64,000 bases of DNA from Trichobilharzia szidati (GCA_944472155.2 OX235275.1:58731228-58795227); one strand, 5' to 3'; shown: positions 1 through 10,988, numbered from the stretch's first letter. The notes: generated by a model not told the origin, from the sequence alone. Numbers and translations are program-made.

Positions 1-576
1 CCCATGGTCCCGGTACCAAATATCACTTTGACAATATCTCAAAATGTTATTCATCCTTCGGCGGATACTGTTACAGCAGCATCAACAACAACAACAACTA
101 ATACTAGTGTCTTAGCGAACAGTTTATGCGCTAAACCATCACCGCTGTCTTCTACACAATCGATTAGTTCTGCTGCTGCTGCTGCTGTTCCTGGTGTTGT
201 TGTTGTTGGCAGTGGAGATGGGTGTAGTGAGGCAGTGGCGGCGACGGCAGCAGGAGGTTTTCAATCTACTGAACACCACCACCATCAAGAACAGCAACAG
301 CAACCACAACAGCATCAAGTCTCATCGATAGAAGTGAACTCGTGTACTGTTGCTAGCCTACTTTCAGATGATAATAATAATGCGAATATAGAAGTTCCAG
401 AAGCATCTGGTGCTCCTGCTACAGCTGCCGCAGCAACCACAACTACTGCTGAGGGTAGTGGTAGTCCATCAGTGCCGGACAATAATCCGTCAATAGCACC
501 ACCATCGCAAACACAAACGCAACCTGAATTGAGTGGTTCTACGAAAGAAGAAGGTAACATTCATCAAGCGGAGTAG
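1..576 (+). CDS. 3'-terminal coding exon of an unidentified protein (partial)
   Basis: The frame is open from the window edge to a TAG at 574-576, followed in frame by TAA and TAG, so this is the C-terminal end of a longer protein. The first ATG (position 4) is not necessarily the start. The roughly 191 residues are low complexity: a Thr run near 25-32, Ala runs near 57-62 and 140-144, a His/Gln stretch near 92-106, Asn near 123-128, and a Ser/Pro/Gln tail. I see no recognisable domain, signal peptide or membrane segment. Such tails are common in flatworm regulatory proteins, but the sequence does not say which. Coding is supported by length, balanced codons and lack of repeats on this strand. 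A spurious frame in trinucleotide-rich DNA is the alternative. Confidence 0.6.
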   Translation, partial: PMVPVPNITLTISQNVIHPSADTVTAASTTTTTNTSVLANSLCAKPSPLSSTQSISSAAAAAVPGVVVVGSGDGCSEAVAATAAGGFQSTEHHHHQEQQQQPQQHQVSSIEVNSCTVASLLSDDNNNANIEVPEASGAPATAAAATTTTAEGSGSPSVPDNNPSIAPPSQTQTQPELSGSTKEEGNIHQAE

Positions 577-1100
577 TAATAGCATATATATATATATATA
601 TATATATATCACTTCTGATTGTCTATTTTATGGACGTACACTACACTACACTACTAGTTCTCTGGTGTGTGTGTGTGTGTATTGCATTCTCTTTTTTCCT
701 ATTACTGTAATGTTGATGACACATTTTTAGTCAACTTTCATTGTGTGTTCCTCTTTTTCTCTCTCGTTGTAATCAAATGCCATCTTCGTTCACCAAGACA
801 CATACATATATGTGTATATCCATTGTTCACGTCTGTCACTCTACTTCGCTTTTTGAATAATATTCAAGTTTTTAATATGTTTTTCATTGGGTTTGTGCAT
901 TTATTAAAACAAATGTTACCCCTCCCCCACTCTTTCTCGTTTTTCTTAATGAAAATAATAATAATAATAATATGAATATATTAGCTAACTGATTTTTGTA
1001 TTATGCAAGTGTGTAAGGGAATGTAAATTGTTCTTTTCCCGAGATTAGTCGGTGTATTACCTACCAGCGTCTGATACTTCTGTTCGATTCTTGTCGATCG
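577..1100 (+). other. 3' flank / probable 3' UTR with microsatellites
   Basis: No gene is visible. It holds a (TA)n tract at 584-609, a (GT)n tract at 664-680 and an (ATA)n tract at 954-972 in T-rich DNA. It directly follows the stop codons, so it probably contains the 3' UTR. I found no canonical AATAAA, so the cleavage site is unknown. Confidence 0.4.
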
Positions 1101-1193
1101 AGAGATTATTCCCTGATGGTGGTAACAAGTCAATCCCTAAGTGACTTCAACGACTACTCAGGGATTGACTTGTTACCATTAGGGAGTAATCTC
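1101..1193. repeat. Inverted repeat made of a flipped LINE-B reverse-transcriptase piece
   Basis: Positions 1121-1138 are the exact reverse complement of 1160-1177 (18 bp), and the similarity continues outward imperfectly to about 1101 and 1193. The right arm is the start of the LINE-B fragment. The left arm is therefore the same LINE segment inverted, as expected from a twin-primed insertion. Confidence 0.7.
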
Positions 1194-2290
1194 GTTGGCT
1201 TAGAATATGCAGATGATATAGTCCAGCTTCTGGGTGAAGATGCTGACAAAATTCAGCAGAGTTTTCTAAACACTTTGAACTGCAATTTGCGAGTGTTTGG
1301 CATGTGATTTGCTCCCTCTGTCAAATGTAAGATGATGCTACAGGACTGGACTGGACTACATTGACTCACTCCTAGCTTAGAAATAGGGAGTGAAGTGGTT
1401 GGTGGAGCGTGTTGACCACTTCACTTCTTTGGGAAGTTGCATCAGCCAGTGCCAACGGGTTGATCGCTGACGGAATCTCAGCACGGATACAGAAGGCTAG
1501 TTTCGCATATACCAGTTTACTCAGCCTCTGGGGTAGACGTGGTATCTGGCTATCGAACAAAGGACATGTGTACTGCTCAGCAGCTGTCTGCTCCGTTCTC
1601 CTTTATGTCTGTGAGTGAGACATCACTGACCATTGAAAGTGGAAGACATGACAAGCCCGACTAGACGTCTTTGACTATAAGTGTCCGTGTTCTGTCTCCC
1701 GTGTTAAGTGGTATAATATAATAGGGTGAACAATATTGAGGTTAGGCATAAGTCGAGTGCTAGGTGAGTTGAAGGGGATATCAATAGACGAGGTTGTGAA
1801 GCAGCTGCACCGATTGAGATGGTTAGGACGTGTGTTACGCATGTATGCCTAGCTATCGATCGCCTTCCTCGACTGACGGTCAATGCTGGCTGACTGACAT
1901 AGGATTGATCAGGTTGGAAAAGAGTTAGCCAGTGGTAGTCAAACGAAAACATGGCTTTATGAGTCAATGAAATCCACACCAGTTTTTAGTTTAAGCCACG
2001 TAGGAAGGTTGGGGTCTTCGGGATGGTGAAAACCAATGGCAGCTGGAGACAATCGGTGATATGGCTCAAAATCGTTCTCAGTGGCGCAGATGCATCTACT
2101 CCTTGTGACTTATAATACCCAATAAAACTATGTAGTTCTTCGATATTACTATTCTTGTTGCCTCATATCTCTGTTTACTGTCTCTATTTTGCATTTCTCT
2201 TGCTTTGTGTGCTACAAGGAGGGAGTGTGGCGACTCGAACTGCTGCACATAGGTGCAAAGTTCTTTGTTGAAACCAGTCAGTCAGTCAGA
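1160..2290 (+). mobile_element. LINE-B copy 1 (RTE-like non-LTR retrotransposon), 5'-truncated and degenerate
   Basis: The first frame (1116-1307) carries the reverse-transcriptase catalytic motif LEYADDIVQLLGEDA. Downstream, in other frames, are the family's C-terminal blocks: NGLIADGISARIQKASFAY, then pieces matching the HRLRWLGRVLRM and MAQNRSQWRRCIYSL regions of copies at 17.6-18.4 kb. Stops and frameshifts show it is dead. The 3' end is a short (CAGT)n tail at about 2275-2290. Compared with copy 3 it retains part of the RT domain. The endonuclease and N-terminus are absent. Confidence 0.75.
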
Positions 2291-2399
2291 GAGGTGGTTC
2301 TACAGCGCAATGGTTGGCTGACACATAGTATTCTATCGCAGACTAACTAATCGACAAGGTACACGCACTCTACTCGATTTCATCACGTAGTCATATGAG

Positions 2400-2835
2400 A
2401 AGTGATAGCAACCAGTGTGGTGTTCGTCATGGGTGCTCACTATCCTTGTTTTTGTTTCACATTTCATCATCGTAGACACCCTAACCCAAAGACTTTAGCG
2501 ACTTAGGAATTGGCTTGTTAATAGGGTAGAGTTTTATCGATTTAAAGAGAGAGAGTAGTAGTATATGAATGATATTGTCGTCTGTTAAGCGAAGATGCTC
2601 ATATAAGACAGATATCTTCTGAATACCTTCAACAGAAAGAAATCTTCGAATATTTGGCATGGAATTTACTTCTCTCAAATGTAAGATGATTCTACTGGAC
2701 TGAATGTGTGTTTCAACATGGAACTCTGCAGCATAGAAAGTGCAACAGTTCAAGTTATTGCACTCCAATTTCGGCACACAAAGGAGGAATTCTAAAGAAC
2801 AATCATAAATAGAAATGTACGGATGACAGACTAGC
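2400..2835 (+). mobile_element. LINE-B copy 2, reverse-transcriptase fragment
   Basis: A frame near 2415-2470 reads GVRHGCSLSLFLF, matching the RT block GVRQGCPLSPFLF. About 110 bp later the DNA resembles DDIVLLSEDAHKIQ with indels, then runs parallel to 1280-1340 of copy 1 (the RMFGM and SKCKM region). No intact frame remains. It lies just downstream of copy 1 and could be a second insertion or a shuffled piece of it. Confidence 0.6.
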
Positions 2836-3152
2836 AACATTGAGAGGGATTTTAAGCTGTATCACCAGTCACTGTGTTTCTGTATTATTATTCAAATTGT
2901 GATGGAATTGTTTTACGGAGAAAAGTTCCTGTATTCGTCGCCTAAGAGACGTGGAAAGTATTTAAGATTGAACTAAGAATATTCAGTAGGTTATTTAATG
3001 ACGTAAACAATCAAATTTCAGAAGTATGATTGACGTGTAAGGACTTTCAGCGATACAGTTTAGCTTTTTGACAAACAGTGTAGAAGATGTAATGGGTTTC
3101 AAATCGAGAATTAGCCTCTTTGGCGAATCTGTTAGAGTTGTAGCTTATTGAT
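2836..3152. other. AT-rich interval with no identified feature
   Basis: I see no long frame, RNA gene or recognised repeat here. Confidence 0.4.
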
Positions 3153-3745
3153 TTATTGTAGGGTTTCAGCAGCAGCACCACCACATCTCCATTCCGCTGC
3201 GTTCTCTACATCATAACTGGCTCCTCAATTGCCTATAAGCTTTCATTTCCACCTCATACAATCTTGCTATAGAAATGAAGCCTAACTTATCGTTCCCGAT
3301 TCGAGTTCCAATCTAGCACCGTAATGGCGTGTGTTGTCACTTAACGGTGTCTTCATTGTAAGTCCAATCCATCTCCATTTCATTCAACATGTTTGTTGGA
3401 CAATGGGTGCTTGTTCGGTTGGATGCTTGTCAGATTTGCTTGTTACTTACCCTTTCTGTTTGGCCATCTGATCTTCAGCATAGAGTCAGCGTAATCGGTT
3501 ACTTATGAATCCATTTTTCGGGGATGCACACGCCGACAATGTGAACCATGCAGAAGCCTTGACTGGATTGACATAAGCGTTTTGAAAATCTGAATTTTGT
3601 TCCTCGTGCTTTGTGCAGTGAATTTCCCCGACTGGTTTATGAGTAATGAAGATGTATCTTGCTTTCCAGATCTCGACTGACTTTGACATCTTCATCTGTG
3701 GTGCTTTTAGTTGAGGTTATGCTTTCCATTCAAGTGGAAGTGGAG
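3153..3745 (-). mobile_element. LINE-A copy 1, old 3' fragment
   Basis: The reverse complement runs through the family order: KIRIF-like region, ILK(I)RWP-like region, RKWRWIG-like region, then the 3' end. The plus strand shows the diagnostic CCATCTCCATTTC and TTGGTTCG-like landmarks found in all reverse LINE-A copies. Divergence and stops are heavy. The (AAT)n tail is lost. Confidence 0.6.
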
Positions 3746-4342
3746 TATGGGTAGTGAATAGTACACAAGGATGCTGATATATATATATATATATGCTGAG
3801 ATTTTGTAAATTCCGGTTTAATAATACTTTGATAAAGCTATTAGCATTAAATAGCGAAACGTCAGCAAAAACAACAATATCGTTTTGTTTTTCATTCATT
3901 CATTGGGAAATACAAAAACCTTCATTATAATGAATTAAATTGGTTTTGTTTAAGATGTAGGCAGTTGAAGAGAATCAACGAAATGAAACCAGCTCGTATT
4001 CTCCTGCCAGGAAATATGCTCGTTCTTTCTTTATTAAATCTTTTTTATTTGTGCTTTTTTATCAGTAATTTCATGTCAGATAGCCTGCTGATGAGGTAAG
4101 TAATTAGGCCTTTATATATTTAGTAATGGCTGGTACAGAGTAACATATGAACAGATCACTCAGTACCTTACATATGTCCACATAAGAAAATTGTCACTGA
4201 GCACTTCAAAGGAAAGAGTAATCCATTCATAATGTGTGGTCGAATATGAGTAATTCAGTAGGCGCGTTGCTAATTACATGGTCAGATGAAACTACCTGAA
4301 TACCTTAAAGTCTGTTATTGCATACTGAAGTGACCTTCATGT
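3746..4342. other. Unassigned AT-rich interval with a (TA)n tract
   Basis: Apart from a (TA)n tract at 3777-3794 and the hammerhead-like motif at 3828-3866 (separate entry), I see no gene or recognised repeat. Confidence 0.4.
3828..3866 (+). ncRNA. Hammerhead-like motif of PLE type, probably decayed
   Basis: TTGATAA stands where CTGATGA is expected. It is followed by a perfect 6-bp stem (GCTATT / AATAGC around AGCATTA-type loop), then GAAAC and GTCAGC. This spacing matches the hammerhead motifs reported in the pseudo-LTRs of Penelope-like elements. The first core strand is mutated, so activity is unlikely. Confidence 0.4.
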
Positions 4343-4530
4343 ATTGGTTTGTAGGGATTTGGTTGATTGGTTACAGGATTTCATCATGAGCTGACATTGG
4401 TTAGAGAACCATTGGAAAACCTTGGAGTACTGGACAGCTGTTTCGTCCTTGTTTGGGACTCTTCATCAGTACGCACCCACACCACTGGGTTCGAACCCAG
4501 GACCTTCTGGTTACAAGGCGTGATGTGACC
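4343..4530 (-). mobile_element. SINE-B copy 1
   Basis: In reverse complement it reads a tRNA-like B box (GGTTCGAACCC), a GTGGGTGCGTACTG stem, a hammerhead-like core with GAAAC, and the matching CAGTAC stem. A tail ends in the TGATGAAATCCTGTAACC region shared by this family. The tRNA A-box end is truncated at 4530. Confidence 0.75.
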
Positions 4531-4628
4531 TTATCAACTTCAATACTTCTTTTCAAATTTTTATGTAGGAGGAAATGTTCTACTCTAAGTAGTATATGTG
4601 CTATAAACAGAAAAATTCCGAATACTGC

Positions 4629-4871
4629 TATAACGACAGAAGATAAGGACCAGGCAACAGATCGTTTATTGAGAAAATCAAGAGCTATTTATAGATTTTT
4701 ATGTACATTATTATTAGCGTTATTGTTAGCAGAGAAGCAACATCTTCTGATTGGTTGTTTTCTTGCTGAAGGTTAAGCTGTCATTTCTCTTTCTCATGAC
4801 CCCGATTTCCGACGTAAACATTGACGTAAATTGTTATCTACAATTTTGGCTAACAGACAGCTCTCACCATA
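4629..4871 (-). mobile_element. Solo LTR, family 1, copy 1
   Basis: It is the reverse complement of the family that begins TGTGGTGAGAGC and ends GTCGTTACA, with an internal deletion (243 bp against about 315-350 bp in full copies). It is bounded by a perfect 4-bp target duplication, CTGC, at 4625-4628 and 4872-4875. The internal TATAAATA-type box and the AATAAAC signal are recognisable on the minus strand. Confidence 0.8.
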
Positions 4872-5084
4872 CTGCCATTTCTTATCCCCACTGCCCAGGA
4901 TTACTGTGGAAAAAAAGAATATCTATATGCAGGATGAATACAGTACATGTTTTTCTTTTCATGTCACGGCCTTTCCTCAGCTTCTAACAGTTTGAAAAAT
5001 GCTATGAATTATTATAAATGGAAAAATACATGTAATAAACATCAGGAATTACCCAGTGTCGATTTGCGGAGAGTTGATCGATTA

Positions 5085-5240
5085 CAGGTTTCATCACGAG
5101 TTGATATCAATGGGTGCATACTGATGAGGAGTCCCAAGCTGGGACGAAACAACCGTCTAGTACTCCCAGCCAGTTCTCAATGGTTCCTTAACTGATATTA
5201 ACTCATGACCAGATCTGTAACTAATCATATCCCTACAAAC
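5085..5240 (+). mobile_element. SINE-B copy 2, forward body with a flipped tail piece at its left
   Basis: Positions 5111-5240 hold the forward hammerhead-like stem, CCAGT(T) block and tail. Positions 5085-5110 resemble the same tail in reverse complement (TTTCATCACGAGTTGATATCA). The two halves meet head to head near 5110. Confidence 0.65.
5118..5163 (+). ncRNA. Hammerhead-derived motif in SINE-B copy 2
   Basis: Order seen: stem I ATACTG, core ATGAGGA, stem II GTCCC-AAGCT-GGGAC, core GAAA, stem III region, stem I' TAGTAC. Compared with the hammerhead core CTGAnGA only the first C (C3) is changed, to A. C3 is essential in known hammerheads, so this copy is probably inactive although its helices are intact. 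Confidence 0.6.
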
Positions 5241-5264
5241 CAACAACTGGCAATTAATCTGACT

Positions 5265-5610
5265 CTCACTAGTAACTGGCTCTACACAGGAAGTTACTTG
5301 GAGTTTTGGTGACAAGTCGTCACCAGTGGGATCCAACAAGTCGGGTAAGAAGTTAGTTATTCGTCTATGAAATCGGCTGGCGATTGTGCTGTATATATTG
5401 CCAATTGGCAGAGGTTGGACTTCTTAGGTCACTGAATCGGATCCCAGTAACTGAACTGTCTACGAGCTCACCTTGTGACTGGAAGGTATATACCTGGTGC
5501 GAACGCCAATTAGGTGCATCTAGTGAGGAGTCCCAAACTGGGACGAAACAGCTGTACAGTACTCAAAGTTTTTTCGGTGGTTCTCTAACATCAGAAATTG
5601 TTTCCACCCA
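5265..5610 (+). mobile_element. SINE-B copy 3, near full length
   Basis: It contains the extended 5' region (GGAGTTTTGGTGACAAGTCG), a tRNA-like A-box region ending in CTACGAGCTCACCTTG, a damaged B box, a hammerhead-like motif at 5514-5562 and the TGGTTCTCTAAC tail. The hammerhead core is GTGAGGA with a perfect GTCCC/GGGAC stem, GAAA and the palindromic CAGCTG segment. The C3 position is G. Confidence 0.7.
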
Positions 5611-5634
5611 AACGTCATTGAATAATTGTGAACA

Positions 5635-5930
5635 ATATTAATTGATTTAGAATGACAAGTGAAATAATACCGGGGACAGTTAGTTCAAAGTGAGAATAGT
5701 AATAATAACAATTGACATTGTAATAAAGGAAGAGTATACAAATTGAGTAGAAAAAAATGAAAAAATTAGTAGAGCTAAAATATGATTAGGAATTATCATA
5801 CTTTAGCATAGAGGGATTAAGACCACGAAAGTTGGAGGGGTTGAACAAACGTTTTCTGTATACAGAGATCTGGCTTTTCTGTTTAGATAGCCAAAGCTTG
5901 AGCAATACAGATGAGTCGGGTAGGTAGTGA
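5635..5930 (-). mobile_element. PLE 3'-end fragment
   Basis: The sequence is the reverse complement of 59370-59660: end of the GIY-YIG domain protein (region reading KPDLCVQKKFVQPLQ in the other copy) and the following 3' untranslated stretch. Similarity continues across almost 300 bp with small indels. No catalytic residues are included. Confidence 0.7.
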
Positions 5931-6193
5931 TTTGGGTAAATTGAGCAAAAGATATATATACAAGATAGTTAATAATTAAACAACTAGAGTCTGTTCATGT
6001 ATGTAATATAATACGATGGAAATTTCGAGACAAGAGAGGGTGAGAGTGGAAAGAAGTAATAGGTCAAGGAATAATTATTCCTTAAACAAGCAATTTAGTA
6101 AGTTGAGTTCAGATCAGTGAGTAGTAATCAAAACAAACCATGAAAGTGTGAGATTAATCACACAATATCTTTCTGCACACAAACATGACCTAG
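5931..6193. other. Unassigned AT-rich interval
   Basis: No recognised gene or repeat is visible between the PLE tail and the foldback element. Confidence 0.4.
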
Positions 6194-6898
6194 TGAAACA
6201 GTATTATCTACTGGATGACGAAGTTTACAACACAAATTATTATTGTTCATAATCATATCACTCAACCACAACCGCCCAACTTCAAAACTTAAGTTTTTAT
6301 AGTTTTCTTTGCACTCTCCTATTTGTCGTCATAGAGGTAGTAGCATTTTCCAGATGTCCTTATGGACATGAGTTGAATCATTCCTATTACACATGTTGGT
6401 TTGCAGTTGATTCGATAAATAAAGCTTCCGTTGTCAATCTTTCCCTCCACCCTGTGGTATTAGATTTTAAAACTGTCATCCTATCCCATCCTATGCTGTA
6501 TGGTTGTGTGTAACTGCATGTGGTGATTGATATGGCTAAACTATTCTCTAGATTTCTTATCTTATTCGGGTCAACTAATCTAGATTTTGCTGCTAGGTTT
6601 TTATGCTCGACTAGTCTGACCGACTGCCCCTGTTCTACTACTTTGACCTATATATTTGACATGACAATCGTTCCAGCCGGCCTTTAGATAAACTAAATTG
6701 TTTTTTTAACCGGCTCCACAGGATCCTTTAACTGAAAAAGCTTATTTCCTGTTCTACTCCCCCTAGGAAAAATAGGAAAGAATAAAGAAAACTATAAAAC
6801 TCAAGTTTTGAAGTCGTGTGATTATAATTGATGATATGATTATGAACAAAACTAGATTATGTTCTAACCTTCGTCATCCAGTGAATAATAATGTTTCA
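6194..6898. repeat. Foldback element with about 130-bp inverted arms
   Basis: The left arm (about 6194-6327) and right arm (about 6772-6898) are inverted copies. Shared stretches include ACTGGATGACGAAG, GTTCATAATCATATCA and a TTATAGTTTTCTTT run. The 440-bp centre has no intact frame. The architecture resembles the PLE foldbacks at 7.7-9.5 and 10.1-11.0 kb, but I could not identify PLE protein sequence with confidence. Confidence 0.6.
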
Positions 6899-7042
6899 GT
6901 GTGTAATATATCCAATAAACAAATTAACATGTAATTACGTACTACTACAATGCCCAATTTTTAAACATATATTAATGCAAACATCAATTTTGAATCGTTT
7001 GAAAACAATTGCTCCTGCGGAGGCCTACTTAAACCAATGGGC

Positions 7043-7378
7043 TGTGGCGAGAGCTGGTAGTAAGCCAAAATTGTAGACAACAGTTTACGTCAATGTTCAC
7101 GTCCCGAATCAGAGTCATGAGAAAAAAACAATAACAAGGCTTAATGTTGAGAAAATTACCAATCAATCACAACGGATTTAACGTGTAGAAATGTGATTCG
7201 CAGATATATGGCTTAACTTTCTGAGAAACGGCCATAGAGCAATAGCAGAATAACCTTCAACAAGAAAACAACCAATCAGAACACGTTGATTCTCCGCTAA
7301 CGATAATGTACATAAAAAGCTATAAATATCTCTTGACTTTCTCAATAAACAAGCTGTTGCCTAGCCCTTGTCATTACA
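7043..7378 (+). mobile_element. Solo LTR, family 1, copy 2 (336 bp)
   Basis: It starts TGTGGCGAGAGC and ends CATTACA, with a perfect 4-bp target duplication, GGGC, at 7039-7042 and 7379-7382. Near the 3' end are a TATAAATA box (7321) and an AATAAA signal (7344), in the order expected of U3-R. CCAATCA elements lie upstream. No internal retrotransposon sequence adjoins it. Its size is close to what I recall for the schistosome Gypsy-like element Boudicca, but this identity is unverified. Confidence 0.8.
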
Positions 7379-7382
7379 GGGC

Positions 7383-7740
7383 TACTAGAACTTCCATCGA
7401 ACGGAATGCTTCAAACTTCCTGTATTTCTTATTGTTTTAATCATGTATTTATATGAAATGATCACTATATCTGGAGTCGCGCACACATTTAATTAGCTTT
7501 CAAAAAGACTCTGCAATTGTTGAAGGAAATGAAGAAGTAGTCTACTGGTTTGGTTCTCTCTTTATATCTGACAACTCTGCGTCACATGACTAACTTCTTG
7601 TATGAATGGAAAATATTTTGGAATGAAATAGGCTGAAAACATTTCTGTACTATGTGTTCACATACTTTCTAAAATAAAACTTATTAGTATTATTAAAGCA
7701 AAGTAACCAGAGATTTTTGGCTTCATATTGATTATTCGGA
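7383..7740. other. Unassigned interval
   Basis: AT-rich, with no frame or repeat that I recognise. Confidence 0.4.
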
Positions 7741-9532
7741 AGGCTGCAGCGAAGAAAATTTTCTTTTCGACGAAGTCGCCGTCCACTAGGCTATTATTAT
7801 TATTGTTATTGTTTCCTTCAATTCCTAGAGGAACATAGGGCTTCAGCCGCGCATCTCCATTGCCTTCGGTTCTCTGCTAACATTTTCACCTGGCTCCAAG
7901 TCTGGCCACATGTTTTCATCTCCTCTTCACGTGACCTCCTCCAAGTCACCCTTGCAGTGACGACCAACTCGCCGCTTCCCTTTCGGCCGGGTTCCACTCG
8001 AGCAATGGCTTGTCTAGTGATGTCACTTGATGGTTTCCTCAGAGTATGGCCAATCCATCTCCATTTCTTCCTGAATATTTGTTTCACAATCGGTTCCTGG
8101 TTGGTTCGCTCATTGCCAGAAATCTCTGTTGCTAATCTTTTCTGGCCATCTGATCTTGAGTATTGAGCGAAGACAACCATTAATGAAGGTCTGTAGTTTG
8201 TTTGAGATGCGCTTTATGACGCGCAGTGCAAGTCTCTCATCCGTATAGTAGCACTGACTGACTTCACATTGGAGTTGAAAATCCGGATGTTATTTTTGAT
8301 GCTAAGTGTTGTTGACCTCCACACAGACTTGAGAGTAGTGAAAGGTTGTCTTGCTTTTCCGATTCTTGCTTTGATATCCTCGTCAGTTCCGCCTGTAGTT
8401 GAAAAGATGCTTCTCAGGTAGGTAAAAGAGGTTGTTTCTTTCAGGTTCCTCCAATTTATGCTGATTGTTGTCAGTTGTTGTTGTTGCTGTTGGTGGTGTT
8501 TCCCAGGAATATGTATCACCTCTGTTTCGTCTATGTTCACCTGAAGTCCTATCTTCTCTGGATGCTTCTTCTGCCAATTTGTTGCTTTTCACTTGCATAT
8601 CTTCCAGTTTGTGGGAAATCAGACATATATCATCGGCGAAATCCAGATCCTCCAAGTTTTTCGTGAGGGTCCATTTTATGCCTGTTTCCTCATTACCCGC
8701 TGTTTGTCGCATTATCGAGTCTACTGCAATCAGGAAAATCGTTGGATGTAGTAGGCAGACTTGTCTTACTCCTCTCCTCACTTCGAAGGATTCTGTAAGT
8801 TTCGCGCTGTGCATTACTTGGCATGCAGCATTGTCATACAACTGTTGGATGAAATGTAGAATTGTCGGTGGCACCCCGTAGTAGCGAAGTAGTTGCAAAA
8901 TCACTAGGCTATACATTCGTTTATTTATTATAAATGGGTGGGAAAGTTCCAGAATAATTTCTGAAAGCTCAAACCCACTCTATGTATCCAAAAGAAAAAC
9001 GTTTAACCCTTGTCTCTGCCTTGGCCACTATAACAAAGGTAATCCTCTTAATATTGACTATCCCATTGACTTTCTTATCAAAACTTCCTGTTTATCAGTG
9101 TTATTTTTAAGTTTTTCTTAATCTCTATTTACACTACCATATTTTCCTATCCGAACTTCCTGTCTATTTTGTCATTTTATTATTTCTACATATATAATCC
9201 CTAAACTGTATAAACAGTTATTCGTCACATTAGTTATGATCCCATTGGATTTTTTATCCAACCATCCTGTCTACTGTTATTATTTCTACATTTCTAACCC
9301 CTAATTGCACAATCAATGTCAATCTTCTCAGTAATTATGATGCTACTTTGTTTAAGTTGTATCCCTCCCCCTGTTTTACTATGGCATTTTAATTCCTAAT
9401 TGTTATTTTATTAATTTGACCCTTGACCGGAAATTATTCTGAAACTTTCCCACCCATTTATTATAAATACACGAATGTACAGCCTAGTTGACGGTGACTT
9501 CGTCGAAAAGAAAATTTTCTTCGCTGCAACTG
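7741..9532 (+). mobile_element. PLE 3' end with inverted terminal pseudo-LTRs, split by a LINE-A
   Basis: The left arm (7741-7794 continuing at 8913-8967) is the reverse complement of the right arm (about 9427-9532). Removing the LINE-A at 7795-8901 makes the left arm continuous. Between the arms, 8967-9010 reads NPLYVSKRKTF, resembling the KPDLCVQKKF end of PLE proteins, followed by 3' untranslated DNA. Each arm contains GACG...CGTC-GAAA followed by the palindrome AGAAAATTTTCT, a decayed hammerhead-like arrangement. Confidence 0.65.
7795..8901 (-). mobile_element. LINE-A copy 2, 5'-truncated insertion with RT remnant
   Basis: This is an RTE-like LINE on the minus strand, ending in an (AAT)n tail. 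It has an 11-bp target duplication, CACTAGGCTAT, at 7784-7794 and 8902-8912. The upstream frame (8383-8916) carries the RT blocks GVRQVCLLHPTIF and LDFADDICLISHKLED. The next frames carry DEDIKARIGKARQPFTTLKS and, last, RRKWRWIGH-like KKWRWIGHTLRKPSSD, ending CSSRN. Frameshifts separate the blocks, and the endonuclease and most of the RT are missing. It landed in a PLE pseudo-LTR. Confidence 0.9.
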
Positions 9533-9679
9533 TCTTTTTATTATTCTGAAGGTGTGACTCGTTCCAACTGTAAATTCGGTGTATCTGTCATCCAGGTGCT
9601 TATCAAATGCATTCACAAACACACTTTTCACAAAAACATTGTTGGAGATAGGCTTAGATAATCTGGAATTACATACTTG

Positions 9680-9945
9680 TATCAAATCTCTCATTTGGTT
9701 GGAGGATTTCATTATGAGCTGACATCAGTTGGAGAACCACTGGAAAACCAGCTGGGAGTACTGGACAGCTGTTTCTTTAGCCTAGTTTGGGATTCATCGA
9801 CAGTACGCACCCACACCACTGGGTTCGAACCCAAGGCCTTCTGGTTACAGGGTGAGCTCGTAGACCAGCAAGCCACTGGAACCCGATTGAATGGCTCTCA
9901 TTTGCAAGTTGCACACACTGGAGGTGAGAATTCCTCATATTTCCT
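9680..9945 (-). mobile_element. SINE-B copy 4
   Basis: The reverse complement shows the A-box region (GGCTTGCTGGTCTACGAGC), the B box GGTTCGAACCC, the GTGGGTGCGTACTG stem, GAAACAGCTGTCCAGTAC and the tail. The core reads TCGATGA in place of CTGAnGA and stem II is weakened, so the ribozyme is decayed. Confidence 0.75.
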
Positions 9946-10137
9946 ATTGGAAACTTAATGTTATTCTGTTGTCTCGGAGTGTTAGTGATTTATTTGGTTG
10001 TTGTTCTTGTCTGCCTTGAATAGAGTGAGACTCCAAACAACTGATCACTTGGCAGTATCACCACCTTCACCCCACACACAGACACACCGAAGTCAGATTT
10101 CATTGAGACCACAAAGCCAACCTTATCATTCACAATA
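9946..10137. other. Short unassigned interval
   Basis: Nothing recognised. Confidence 0.3.
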
Positions 10138-10151
10138 CAGAATAAATTATT

Positions 10152-10988
10152 GAAATAATAGAGAAGATTTGTAGCTCAGGTGGACGATTTGTAATTAGGA
10201 GTGTTCTCTGAGCTGGTTGGTTTAGTTGAGGAGCTTCTGTCGTCCTTGTGGACAACATCTTCAGCGCAATTTCGAGCATAAAGTGAAATAATTTAAATTT
10301 TTCATGAGTGATATAATTGCGTCTCCCGGTAACCATCTTTACATCTGTATTGATCATTTTCTCTCGACTTGGATTTTAAACTTTCTAGTCACCTGATTTA
10401 CTTTTTATGAGTTGGTATATATCGTCTATATTAACGTGGTTGTTGATTGCATATTCGTTTGAGTTGAATGCTTCAAGGAATTCCCATTTACAAAATAAAT
10501 TGTATGAACTGTAACAGGCATTACATCGGCCAAAGTGGGCGTCCCCTTCGAATCAGAATCCAAGAACACAAATCAGCCGTGAAAAGACATGATATATATT
10601 CTTTCATATCAATGCATATAGACATTTATGGACATCCGTTTGATTGGGATAATGTCAAAATCTTAGACAGAGGAAACACCAAAAGTGCCAGGGAATTCCT
10701 AGAAGCCTGATACTCAAACGAAAATGCAATCAACAAACACGTTAATATAGACGAAATATACCAACTAATAAGAAGTAAATCATTACATGACCAGAAAGTT
10801 TAAAATCTAAGTCAATAGAAAATGATCAGTACATATGTAAAGATGGTTACCGGGAGACGCAATTATATCACTCATGAAGAAATTTAAATCATTTCACTTT
10901 ATGCTAGAAATTGTGCTGAAGATGTTGTCCATATGGACGATGAAAGCCCCTCAATTAAACCAACCAGCTCAGAGAATACTATTAATTG
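10152..10988 (+). mobile_element. PLE foldback: GIY-YIG endonuclease fragment between inverted pseudo-LTRs
   Basis: The 80-residue frame at 10468-10710 reads YKINCMNCNRHYIGQSGRPL then RIRIQEHKSAVKRHD: the GIY-YIG nuclease fold with the CxxC zinc-knuckle pair typical of Penelope-like elements, truncated N- and C-terminally. It is flanked by inverted arms (about 10152-10440 and 10740-10988). A 14-bp target duplication, CAGAATAAATTATT, lies at 10138-10151 and 10989-11002. The reverse transcriptase is absent. The right arm carries a hammerhead-like core: CTGAAGA at 10916, GAAA at 10942. Confidence 0.85.

Noticed and set aside
533..975. Overlapping frames after the first exon
   Set aside because: They run through (TA)n, (GT)n and T-rich microsatellites and start inside the real coding frame. 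Composition is that of simple repeats.
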